The notes: generated by a model not told the origin, from the letters alone. Shown: positions 1-5,716, numbered from the stretch's first letter. The stretch: 5,916 bases of DNA from an uncultured Clostridia bacterium (GCA_934636425.1 CAKUAV010000175.1:1-5916); one strand, 5' to 3'. Numbers and translations are program-made.

Positions 1-54
1 GTGTGCGCGCCCGAGGATATGCTGAAGACGCTCATGGCGAAGCTGGAGAAGTGA
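1..54 (+). CDS. C-terminal end of an unidentified upstream protein (partial)
   Basis: The first frame of the window is open from base 1 and reads VCAPEDMLKTLMAKLEK before a TGA at 52-54. These are the last 17 residues of a gene that begins outside the window. The tail looks like an ordinary amphipathic C-terminal helix and gives no family. The next gene starts two bases after this stop, and its ribosome binding site (GGAG, 45-48) lies inside these final codons, so the two genes are very probably co-transcribed. The alternative reading, a GTG start at base 3 for the next gene, is less likely because that start has no visible ribosome binding site. Confidence 0.6.
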   Translation: MCAPEDMLKTLMAKLEK

Positions 55-56
55 TT

Positions 57-635
57 ATGAAAAAGGTTTTCCTGCTGGGCGATTCCATTCGCCTTGATTA
101 CTGCGGCTTTGTGAAGAATATGCTGAAGGACGAGGCCGAGGTGTGCTATTCGCCGGACAACGGCCGCTTCACCGACTACACATATGTGTCTCTGCCCGGC
201 TGGAAGACTCTTGCGGGCGATCCGAACGAGGTGAGCGTCGTTCACTGGAACAACGGCCACTGGGACTGCGCGCATTTTGGCCGCGCAGACGAGTCGCTCT
301 ACACTGTGGAGGAGTATGCGCGTCGTCTCAGGCGCGTTTACGGCCGGATTCGCAGCTGCTTTCCCAATGCCCGCGTGATATTCGCCACGACCACCGGCGT
401 GTGCGAGGCGCGCGTGAGCGAGATGGACAACCCGCGCACCAGTGCGGAGATCGCCGCGTACAACCGCGCGGCCGAGGCGGTCATGGCGGAACTGAACGTT
501 CCCGTCAACGATCTGGCGGCGGTTGCGGCAGCTTTCCCGGACGCATATTTTCGGGACGGTCTGGTGCATTACGGCGAGGAGGGCTCGCGTCTGCTGGCGC
601 AGGCCGTGGCCGACCGCATCCGCGAGATGCTGTAA
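57..635 (+). CDS. SGNH/GDSL-type hydrolase, cytoplasmic (192 aa)
   Basis: This is a predicted esterase or deacylase of the SGNH hydrolase superfamily. Seen in the sequence: the first beta strand leads straight into block I, GDSI, at residues 8-11, with Ser10 as nucleophile. HWNNGHWD at residues 63-70 is a block III-like element supplying the oxyanion-hole Asn. DGLVHYG at residues 168-174 has the family's Asp-x-x-His spacing (Asp168, His171) of block V. A block II glycine is probably Gly36 in PDNGRF, but this is less certain. There is no signal peptide: the protein begins MKKVFLLGDS, so it should act in the cytoplasm. The ATG at 57 was chosen because GGAG (45-48) lies 8 bases before it and the residues upstream of it fit no family element. 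Known members of this fold remove acetyl or other acyl groups from sugars, lipids or small molecules. The substrate cannot be read from the sequence. It is transcribed with the upstream gene; a 405-base gap with a terminator-like hairpin separates it from the reductase operon. Confidence 0.85.
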   Translation: MKKVFLLGDSIRLDYCGFVKNMLKDEAEVCYSPDNGRFTDYTYVSLPGWKTLAGDPNEVSVVHWNNGHWDCAHFGRADESLYTVEEYARRLRRVYGRIRSCFPNARVIFATTTGVCEARVSEMDNPRTSAEIAAYNRAAEAVMAELNVPVNDLAAVAAAFPDAYFRDGLVHYGEEGSRLLAQAVADRIREML

Positions 636-815
636 GTCGAAGCGTGTCTCGAAAAGTTCTCAAGCTGCAATTTCGGCCTTTTTTCGCCGTTCCTCAAGCT
701 GAAATCGCCCGGCCCAGCGCTGCTGAACCCGCGCGTTTGCCTTGAGACCGAGCATCAATTCCCGCGGGGGATTCGAGCGCCGCGCCGAAAAAATCCTTCG
801 AATTTGCAGCGTTCC

Positions 816-827
816 CATTTCGAAATG
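816..827. repeat. Perfect 12-base palindrome CATTTCGAAATG
   Basis: The sequence equals its own reverse complement over 12 bases. It is enclosed by CAGCG (807-811) and CGCTG (828-832), which could extend a cruciform with a four-base bulge on the left. This shape suits a dimeric regulator operator or part of a structured repeat. It lies 214 bases before the reductase operon start and upstream of the terminator-like hairpin, which makes an operator role for that operon less direct. Confidence 0.35.
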
Positions 828-844
828 CGCTGTGACGTTCTGTG

Positions 845-879
845 ATCGCGGGTGAGGCGATGCTTCATCCGCGATTTTT
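845..879 (+). terminator. Rho-independent terminator-like hairpin
   Basis: Bases 845-858 pair with 862-875 in a 14-base-pair stem with no mismatch and two G-T wobbles (852/868 and 856/864), closed by the three-base loop GAT. The 3' arm runs directly into a five-T run (875-879). This is a good intrinsic terminator on the plus strand and would end transcripts from the hydrolase gene, whose stop lies 209 bases upstream. The long distance is unusual. The hairpin could alternatively be an attenuator in the leader of the operon at 1041 if the promoter lies upstream of it. Confidence 0.6.
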
Positions 880-908
880 ATCGGATTTATTGCATAACGA
901 AGAAGCGC

Positions 909-965
909 TCCAGAGCAACGCCGCAAGAAACCGGCGCGTCCTGCTTTTTGCGGGGTTGCTTTGGA
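909..965 (+). promoter_or_regulatory. Long imperfect hairpin upstream of the reductase operon
   Basis: Bases 909-929 pair with 945-965 over 21 positions: 20 pairs, of which two are G-T wobbles (913/961 and 927/947), and a single G-G mismatch (920/954). The loop is 15 bases. No T run follows the 3' arm, so it is not a simple terminator. Its 3' edge is 75 bases before the ATG at 1041. It could be a leader-RNA control element, an mRNA stabilising stem, or the core of a repetitive palindromic element. I do not recognise a named riboswitch: no T-box consensus and no other family signature is visible. Confidence 0.45.
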
Positions 966-1040
966 ACAGAGCAAGCTGCAAATCTGCTGCCGATCTATTG
1001 AGTAAAAAAACGCGATACGCATGATGCGGAGGGATATGAT

Positions 1041-2357
1041 ATGCCGTTTGGTTTCCCCTTTTCAAATGTTCAGGAAATGTATGACAGCCAGAAAGGCCCC
1101 TATAAGCTGCCGCCGCAGGGCGATGTGGCCGTGCTGACGCGCCCTGTGCAGGGCAGGGGCTTTACGCTCAAGAACGCCATGGTGATACAGCCCATGGAGG
1201 GCTGTGACGCCGATCACACCGGCGCGCCGACCGACTGGACGAAGCGCCGCTACTGTTGCTTTGCCGCGGGCGGCGCGGGCCTGATCTGGATGGAGGCCGT
1301 GGCGGTCACGCCCGAGGCGCGCGCCAATCCCTGCCAGCTGATGATCACCGAGGACAATATTGAGTCCTTCCGCCGGCTGCTCGCCGATACGCGCAGAGCG
1401 GCGGCCGACGCGGGTCTGGAAGCCCCAAAGATCATCGCGCAGCTGACCCATTCCGGCCGCTGGAGCCGCCCTGTGGACGTGAAAACGCCCATCCGCAGCT
1501 GGTATAACGAGACGCTTGACCGCCATCAGAATCTGCCGGAGGACTATCCGATCATATCCGACGAGGAGCTGGAAAAGCTGCCCGCCAAGTTCGCCCATTC
1601 CACAAAGCTGGCCATGGCGGCGGGCTTTGACGGCGTGGATGTGAAGGCCTGCCATCTCTATCTGATGAGCGAGATGCTGGGCGGCTTTGATCGTCCCGCG
1701 CCCTATGGCGGCAGCTATGAAAACCGCACGAAGATCTATTTCGAGTGCGTGAAGGCCGCCGCGTCCGAGATTGGAAACGGCATACTGGCCGCGCGCGTCA
1801 ATCTCTATGACGGCGAGGCGGGCAAGTGGGGCGTGGGCGAAGAGCAGAGCCTGGCGCTCGACGAGCCGCTGCGCCTTGTGCGCGATCTGGCGGCGATGGA
1901 TGTGACGCTCATCAACATCACGATGGGCACGCCCTATTTTAACCCGCACGTCAATCGTCCCTATGCCCGCGGCGGCTATGAGCAGCCCGAAAATCCGATC
2001 GACGGCGTGGCGCGTCTGCTGTACGGCTGCAAGCGCGCTCAGGCCGAGGTGCCGGACGTGGTGTGCGTGGCCACTGGCATGAGCTATTTGCGCCAGTTTG
2101 GCCCGGCGATCGCGGCGGGACTGATCGAGGAGGGCGGCGCGAAGTGCGTCGGCTGGGGGCGCGGGGCGTTCGCCTATCCCGATTTTGCGAGGGACATCAT
2201 TGAAAACGGCGCGATGACGCCCGGCAAATGCTGCGTCACCTGCGGCGTGTGCACCAAGATCATGCGCCAGCCCACCGGCCGCCCCGGCTGCCCTGTGCGC
2301 GATACGGCGTGGTATTATCCGGAATTTCAGCGTGTGCTGGGAGGGAAAAAGCAATGA
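1041..2357 (+). CDS. Old Yellow Enzyme-family NADH:flavin oxidoreductase with C-terminal Fe-S-type cysteine cluster (438 aa)
   Basis: This is a predicted FMN-dependent ene-reductase with a TIM-barrel fold. Seen: the first FMN-binding strand MVIQPMEG (residues 47-54); QLTHSGRW (134-141), the family's strand-4 segment; GFDGVDVKACHLYLMSEML (195-213) in place of the usual GFDxVEIHxAHGYL; GGSYENR (223-229), the GxSxENR motif; and GWGRGAFAYPDFARD (371-385), the FMN-phosphate region. Cys398, 401, 404 and 417 follow as C-x2-C-x2-C-x12-C, resembling the 4Fe-4S ligands of 2,4-dienoyl-CoA reductase and trimethylamine dehydrogenase. Unlike those enzymes (about 670-730 residues), it ends soon after the cluster and has no FAD/NAD(P)H domain, so electrons must come from elsewhere. 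GGAGGG at 1028-1033, seven bases before the ATG, fixes the start. Its last bases overlap the next gene (ATGA). It is probably the first gene of the operon. Known relatives reduce activated C=C bonds (DCR, BaiCD, daidzein reductase); the substrate here is unknown. Confidence 0.9.
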   Translation: MPFGFPFSNVQEMYDSQKGPYKLPPQGDVAVLTRPVQGRGFTLKNAMVIQPMEGCDADHTGAPTDWTKRRYCCFAAGGAGLIWMEAVAVTPEARANPCQLMITEDNIESFRRLLADTRRAAADAGLEAPKIIAQLTHSGRWSRPVDVKTPIRSWYNETLDRHQNLPEDYPIISDEELEKLPAKFAHSTKLAMAAGFDGVDVKACHLYLMSEMLGGFDRPAPYGGSYENRTKIYFECVKAAASEIGNGILAARVNLYDGEAGKWGVGEEQSLALDEPLRLVRDLAAMDVTLINITMGTPYFNPHVNRPYARGGYEQPENPIDGVARLLYGCKRAQAEVPDVVCVATGMSYLRQFGPAIAAGLIEEGGAKCVGWGRGAFAYPDFARDIIENGAMTPGKCCVTCGVCTKIMRQPTGRPGCPVRDTAWYYPEFQRVLGGKKQ

Positions 2358-3079
2358 GCAAAATCGCATTGGTGACCGGCGGCTCGCGCGGCATTGGACG
2401 CGGTGTGGCCGAATATCTGCATGAGCACGGCTTCGAAGTGGCGATCACATCGCGCCATGAGGCCGATGAGGACGCGCAGAAGAAATTTCTGTGCATCGTG
2501 GCCGACAACTCAAGCGCCGCTCAGCGCGCCCACGCGGTCGACGCCGTGCTGGAAAAGTACGGCCGCATCGACGTGCTGGTCAACAACGCGGGCATCGCGC
2601 CCCGCGTGCGCGCCGATCTGCTCGACATGGGCGAGGATTCCATGCGCGAGCTGCTGGACGTCAATCTGGTCGGCCCGTTCTTCCTGACCCAGCTCGTGGC
2701 GAAGAAGATGATCGAGCAGGGCAGCGGCACGATCGTCAACATCACATCCATGTCCAGTGACGTTGTGTCCACAAACCGCGGCGAATACTGCGTCTCCAAG
2801 GCGGGGCTGTCGATGATGACAAAGCTCTTCGCCGTGCGTCTGGCCGAGTACGGCATACCGGTCTACGAGATCCGGCCCGGCATCATCGCCACCGACATGA
2901 CCAGCAAGGTCAAGGACAAATATGACGCGCTGATCGCGGGCGGCATCACGCCCATCAAGCGCTGGGGCTATCCCGAGGACATTGCCAAGGCGGTCTATGC
3001 GCTCAGTCTGGATCTGCTGCCCTTCTCGACCGGCGAGATCATCAATGTGGATGGCGGCTTCCATCTGCAGCGCCTGTAA
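2354..3079 (+). CDS. Short-chain dehydrogenase/reductase, FabG-like (241 aa)
   Basis: This is a classical SDR that interconverts a ketone and an alcohol using NAD(P)H in the cytoplasm. Seen: the cofactor glycine motif TGGSRGIG (residues 8-15), NNAG (77-80), and the tetrad Asn104 (DVNLVG), Ser132, Tyr145 and Lys149 (YCVSK). PGIIATDM (175-182) is the usual PGxxxT segment, and the protein ends with a DGGFHLQRL tail. Arg34 after the second strand suggests a preference for NADPH (inference). The length is typical. The start is the ATG at 2354, overlapping the previous stop as ATGA, with GGAGG at 2340-2344. A start at 2228 would add 42 residues that have no family match. Automatic annotation would call this 3-oxoacyl-ACP reductase, but no fatty acid synthesis genes are nearby, and its place between two flavin reductases argues for a dedicated catabolic or small-molecule role. 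Confidence 0.9.
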   Translation: MSKIALVTGGSRGIGRGVAEYLHEHGFEVAITSRHEADEDAQKKFLCIVADNSSAAQRAHAVDAVLEKYGRIDVLVNNAGIAPRVRADLLDMGEDSMRELLDVNLVGPFFLTQLVAKKMIEQGSGTIVNITSMSSDVVSTNRGEYCVSKAGLSMMTKLFAVRLAEYGIPVYEIRPGIIATDMTSKVKDKYDALIAGGITPIKRWGYPEDIAKAVYALSLDLLPFSTGEIINVDGGFHLQRL

Positions 3080-3091
3080 AGGAGCGAGCCT

Positions 3092-4891
3092 ATGCGGATA
3101 CTTCACTGCAATACGCTGGTCATCGGCGCGGGCGCGGCGGGACTCAACGCGGCGGACGAGCTGAAAAAAGCCGGCGTGGACGTGTTGCTGATCGCCGACG
3201 ACTTTGCCGCCGGCACCAGCCGAAACGCGGGCAGCGACAAGCAGACCTACTATAAGCTCAGCCTGTGCGGATCGGGCGCGGAATCGGTCGAAGCCATGGC
3301 GCAGTCGTTTTATGCGGGCGGCGGGATGCACGGCGATCACGCCTACGCCATGGCGGCAAATTCCGCGCGCTCGTTCATGAAGCTGGCGCTTCTGGGCGTG
3401 CCGTTCCCCTGCAACGAGTGGGGCGAGTTCGTCGGCTATCAGACTGACCACGACACCACGCAGCGCGCCACCTCCGCCGGGCCGCTCACCAGCAAGATGA
3501 TGGTCGAGCGCCTGAGCGAATCGGTGGCGGCGCGCGGCGTTCGGCGCGAGGATGGCCTGAAGCTGCTCTCCATACTGACCGACGGCAAAAATCGCGTCTG
3601 CGGCGCGCTGTTTCATGGTGAAAATGGCTTTACGGCGGTCAACGCGCGCTTTGTGATCCTCTGCACCGGCGGCGCGGCGACGGCCTATGAGCGCGTGGTG
3701 TTCCCCGTGCAGCAGCAGGGCGCGAGCGGCGCGGCCATCCATGCGGGCGCGGCGTGCAATAACCTGTGCTACTGGCAGTACGGCCTGGCCTCGCTCAATG
3801 TGCGCTGGAATGTCTCCGGCAGCTATCAGCAGGCCATTCCGCGCTATACCGATGGGAAAAATGAGTTTTTGCAGCCCTTCTTCCGCGATCGGGGCGATAT
3901 GCTCGATTCGGTGTTTTTGAAGGGCTATCAGTGGCCGTTCGATGCGCGCAAGCTGGGCGGCTCCTCCCGCGTGGATATGGCCGTGGCGGCGCTTAACGCC
4001 CGCGGCGGACACGCGTATATGGACTTTACGCAGGAGGTGGACGGCGGCGCATTCGACGCTCTGGGCGGCGAAGCGCGCGCCTATCTCGAAAACTGCGGCG
4101 CGGCGCAGCGTACGCCCATCGAGCGGCTGGCCGCCATCAATCAGAAGGCGATTGATTTTTACGCCTCGCACGGCATTGATCTGCACAAGGAGCCGCTCGA
4201 GGTGGCCGTGTGCGCGCAGCATTCCAACGGCGGACTGCTGATCGACGCATGGTGGCGCACGAGCGTTCAAGGGCTGTACGCCGCGGGCGAGTGCGCGGGC
4301 GCGTTCGGAATGTACCGCCCGGGCGGCAGCGCGCTCAACGAGACGCAGGTCGGCTCGCTGCGCGCGGCCATGCACATCATCCATCACGGCGGACTGGAAA
4401 AGAACGAGAGCGAGGAAGCCTTCCTGAACGCGGCGCAGGGCGACATTGCGCGCGAGACGGCGTATTTCTCCCGCACGGCGAGCGACGCAAGGGCGGCGAA
4501 GGTGCTCTCTCAGGTGCGCGCCGATATGGACGCCTATGCCGGCGCGATGCGCGATCTGGACAAGATGCGCGAAATGCTCGCCCGCGTGCAGGCGTATCTG
4601 GACGAGGGCATCGCCGGTTCCACGCCTGAGGAAACCGCCGAGCTGCGCGATACGCTGCTGGTTCAGCGTGCGACGCTCTCGGCCATGCTCTGTCAGGCGC
4701 AGTTTTCGGGCGAGGCGGGGCACGGCTTCGTGCGGCGCAGCGTGGCAAAGGATGCGCCCGATGCGAGGAACTTCGCCTTTGAAACGCGCGGCATGGAAAC
4801 GCGCGCCGTCGCGCTTCGGCCGCTTCCGCAGGGCGGCGGCTGGTTCGAGACGGTGTGGCGGCGTTATCTAAACGACGAGGTGTACGGCTGA
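3092..4891 (+). CDS. Fumarate reductase/succinate dehydrogenase-like FAD flavoprotein (599 aa)
   Basis: This is a predicted FAD-dependent oxidoreductase of the FrdA/SdhA/AprA superfamily. Seen: an N-terminal Rossmann motif, VIGAGAAGLNAADELKKAG (residues 10-28); TSRNAGSD (42-49), in the flavin-contact region; CTGGAA (191-196), the second FAD strand; QHSNGG (376-381), matching the family's active-site HxxGG (His377); and GLYAAGECAGAFGMYRPGGSALNE (394-417), the FAD-closing segment. Residues about 435-599 form a helical C-terminal domain typical of FrdA-type subunits. There is no Tat or Sec signal, no covalent-flavin domain and no FrdB-like Fe-S subunit beside it, so it is cytoplasmic and its electron partner is not the usual one. 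AAAGGAG (3078-3084) lies seven bases before the ATG, and the gap from the previous stop is 12 bases. The stop overlaps the next start as TGATG. Among characterised relatives, tetrahydrodaidzein reductase is of interest because its gene also lies beside OYE and SDR genes. The substrate is unknown. Confidence 0.88.
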   Translation: MRILHCNTLVIGAGAAGLNAADELKKAGVDVLLIADDFAAGTSRNAGSDKQTYYKLSLCGSGAESVEAMAQSFYAGGGMHGDHAYAMAANSARSFMKLALLGVPFPCNEWGEFVGYQTDHDTTQRATSAGPLTSKMMVERLSESVAARGVRREDGLKLLSILTDGKNRVCGALFHGENGFTAVNARFVILCTGGAATAYERVVFPVQQQGASGAAIHAGAACNNLCYWQYGLASLNVRWNVSGSYQQAIPRYTDGKNEFLQPFFRDRGDMLDSVFLKGYQWPFDARKLGGSSRVDMAVAALNARGGHAYMDFTQEVDGGAFDALGGEARAYLENCGAAQRTPIERLAAINQKAIDFYASHGIDLHKEPLEVAVCAQHSNGGLLIDAWWRTSVQGLYAAGECAGAFGMYRPGGSALNETQVGSLRAAMHIIHHGGLEKNESEEAFLNAAQGDIARETAYFSRTASDARAAKVLSQVRADMDAYAGAMRDLDKMREMLARVQAYLDEGIAGSTPEETAELRDTLLVQRATLSAMLCQAQFSGEAGHGFVRRSVAKDAPDARNFAFETRGMETRAVALRPLPQGGGWFETVWRRYLNDEVYG

Positions 4892-5187
4892 TGCGCGCGG
4901 CGAAGGCTGTGCTGTCTGTCGTTGTGATCGCGCTGGCCGTCGCGCTGATCGCCGGGCTGCTCATGCTGTTTCAGAAGCTGCTGATTTCCGGCGCGAACAT
5001 GGCGGAGCAGTGGGGCGATGCGTCGACCGCCGATCAGGGCGCGTCCGCGCCGGACGACGCGATCGAGACGTTCGCGCCCGCCGAGCCGAAGAGCACCGTG
5101 CCGCCCGGCGACGATCCCTCATGGAGCGAGCCGATGGACTCTGTGCCGGTCGATCAGAATGCCGAGGAGCTGGCCGGCGGGACATGA
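4891..5187 (+). CDS. Small single-span membrane protein with acidic, proline-rich tail (98 aa)
   Basis: I do not recognise this family. The N-terminus MRAAK is short and basic and is followed by a hydrophobic stretch at about residues 6-32, rich in Val, Ala, Leu and Ile, that should span the membrane with the N-terminus inside. No signal peptidase site stands out, so it is a signal-anchor protein. Residues 35-98 are hydrophilic, rich in Asp, Glu, Pro, Ala and Ser, low in predicted structure, and would lie outside the membrane. The ATG at 4891 shares its A with the TGA of the flavoprotein gene (TGATG), and GAGG lies at 4877-4880. An upstream in-frame ATG at 4855 is less likely because it would put arginine-rich residues from within the flavoprotein gene before the span. 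Coupled translation suggests similar dose to the flavoprotein, perhaps as a membrane tether, but an unrelated role is equally open. Confidence 0.7.
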   Translation: MRAAKAVLSVVVIALAVALIAGLLMLFQKLLISGANMAEQWGDASTADQGASAPDDAIETFAPAEPKSTVPPGDDPSWSEPMDSVPVDQNAEELAGGT

Positions 5188-5387
5188 CGGACAGGGCGTT
5201 TTACAATATGAATGCAGCTTTGCTTGCAGATGAGATCCGCTCAAAGCTGCGCTTTATGAAAAAGATCGGGTGCGCTTCCATGGCCGAAAGGCCGTGTGCT
5301 GCGCGCCCGATAAGTTTACCGCTCAATCCATTCCATTTCGTTTTCTATATCCCGGAAACGGTGGCCGGCAATGATGGGATCATTTAA
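5184..5387 (+). CDS. Possible small hypothetical protein or decayed gene start (67 codons)
   Basis: The frame opens with an ATG that overlaps the stop of the membrane protein gene (ATGA at 5184-5187), the same type of junction as at 2354. The first 30 residues or so (MTDRAFYNMNAALLADEIRS and onward) look like a normal helical N-terminus. From about residue 32 the translation changes to a Pro/Cys/Phe-rich sequence of no recognisable kind, and it passes through a strong hairpin at 5265-5311. About 60 percent of third positions are G or C, well below the genes upstream. The ribosome binding site is weak. I infer that the beginning may be the true start of a former last gene of the operon, broken by rearrangement next to the insertion-sequence remnant. 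It could also be non-coding. Confidence 0.35.
   Translation: MTDRAFYNMNAALLADEIRSKLRFMKKIGCASMAERPCAARPISLPLNPFHFVFYIPETVAGNDGII
5265..5311 (+). other. Hairpin with GAAA tetraloop
   Basis: Bases 5265-5275 pair with 5301-5311 (11 pairs, one T-G wobble at 5271/5305). After a small internal loop, 5279-5285 pairs with 5290-5296, closing on the stem GGCC and the loop GAAA (5286-5289). GNRA tetraloops are a hallmark of folded RNA. There is no T run after it, so it is not a standard terminator, although it could still mark the 3' end of the operon transcript. It lies within the doubtful 67-codon frame, which weakens the coding call there. Confidence 0.4.
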
Positions 5388-5458
5388 GAAATGGTTCATA
5401 CACTCGTCAGCGGTTGGCGCAGTGGTCTGATAAACGGTTTTAGAACGCGTTCACATTG

Positions 5459-5486
5459 TTGACAATAAATGAATATCTGGTATAAT
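5459..5486 (+). promoter_or_regulatory. Consensus sigma-A promoter with extended -10
   Basis: A perfect -35 box TTGACA (5459-5464) and a perfect -10 box TATAAT (5481-5486) are separated by 16 bases, and TGG (5478-5480) directly before the -10 gives an extended -10. Transcription would start near 5492-5494, at or next to the ATG of the transposase remnant at 5493, so the message could be almost leaderless. Because the transposase is broken, the promoter may now serve the gene at 5788. Confidence 0.8.
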
Positions 5487-5492
5487 GGAGCC

Positions 5493-5716
5493 ATGCAGAT
5501 TACGCAGGAGCAGTACGAGAAGATAGCAAAGCATCTTCCAAAACAGCGCGGAAATGTCAGCATGAGCAATCTTCAGCCGATCAATGCGATGCTGCATGTC
5601 GCGGAGAACGGCTGCGAGTGGAGAGCGCTGCCGAAAACCTATGAAAATTGGCATACATCTGCGTTCGCATGAACAGATGGAGCAAGAACGGAGTGCTCAG
5701 CCGAGTGTTTGCCGCA
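5493..5716 (+). pseudogene. IS5-family transposase (DUF4096-type), frameshifted N-terminal fragment
   Basis: From the ATG at 5493 the frame reads MQITQEQYEKIAKHLPKQRG and continues through NAMLHVAENGCEWRALP and YENWHT, which I recognise as the N-terminal domain of IS5-type transposases. After Thr55 (codon 5655-5657) the frame runs into SAFA and a TGA at 5670-5672. The family sequence resumes in another frame from about 5660, as CVRMNRWSKNGVLSRVFAA, to 5716. One missing base between 5655 and 5660 explains this. No strong slippery run is present at the shift, so programmed frameshifting is unlikely. The DDE catalytic part is absent. The frame also extends upstream to an ATG at 5469, but that lies between the promoter boxes. 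Confidence 0.75.

Larger units (their letters stand above)
661..981. repeat. Short direct repeat CAAGCTGCAA bounding the intergenic region
   Basis: CAAGCTGCAA occurs exactly at 661-670 and again at 972-981. A variant, CAAGCTGAAA, lies at 695-704, and a related inverted copy (AATTTGCAGC) lies at 801-810. The two exact copies enclose about 300 bases that contain both hairpins and the palindrome. Such an arrangement can mark the edges of a dispersed intergenic repeat or a small non-autonomous element, but ten bases is short and chance is possible. No flanking target duplication was found. Confidence 0.3.
636..1040. other. 405-base intergenic region, structured, no credible gene
   Basis: No reading frame here has a ribosome binding site or a recognisable product. 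The longest, on the minus strand from 1022 down to 660, starts at an ATG preceded by a pyrimidine-rich stretch rather than a Shine-Dalgarno sequence, and its translation is rich in Arg with no domain. The region does hold structure: a terminator-like hairpin at 845-879, a longer hairpin at 909-965, the palindrome CATTTCGAAATG at 816-827, and repeated copies of CAAGCTGCAA or close variants at 661, 695 and 972. It is more AT-rich in patches than the flanking genes. I see no convincing consensus promoter for the operon at 1041, although one must lie here or upstream. Confidence 0.7.

Noticed and set aside
641..690. Terminator immediately after the hydrolase (CGAAA/TTTCG followed by a T run at 679-684)
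   Set aside because: Only five base pairs with a long loop can form, and the T run is separated from the stem; the hairpin at 845-879 is far stronger.
660..1022. A 120-codon minus-strand frame in the intergenic region
   Set aside because: There is no Shine-Dalgarno sequence before its ATG, it crosses two strong hairpins and a palindrome, and its product is Arg-rich with no recognisable domain. It is more likely a chance translation of a structured or repeated intergenic sequence.
842..1024. A 60-codon plus-strand frame in the intergenic region
   Set aside because: It begins inside the terminator-like hairpin, has no ribosome binding site and spans the second hairpin.
1062..2369. A 435-codon open frame on the minus strand
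   Set aside because: It is antisense to the OYE-family gene, has low-complexity His/Arg/Ala composition and no family motif.
2510..4723. A 737-codon open frame on the minus strand
   Set aside because: It lies antisense to the SDR and flavoprotein genes, which have clear motifs and ribosome binding sites. Long antisense frames arise from strong G/C bias at third positions, and its translation is Arg/His/Ala-rich without a domain.
5408..5450. tRNA-like stretch (GGCGCAGTGGT resembles a D-arm)
   Set aside because: No closing D-stem, anticodon arm, T-arm or CCA-like acceptor follows in the right places; the resemblance ends after about 12 bases.
5655..5672. Programmed ribosomal frameshift in the transposase
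   Set aside because: No strong slippery run such as A6G or A7 lies at the shift, and the rest of the transposase is missing, so a simple one-base deletion in a dead copy explains it better.
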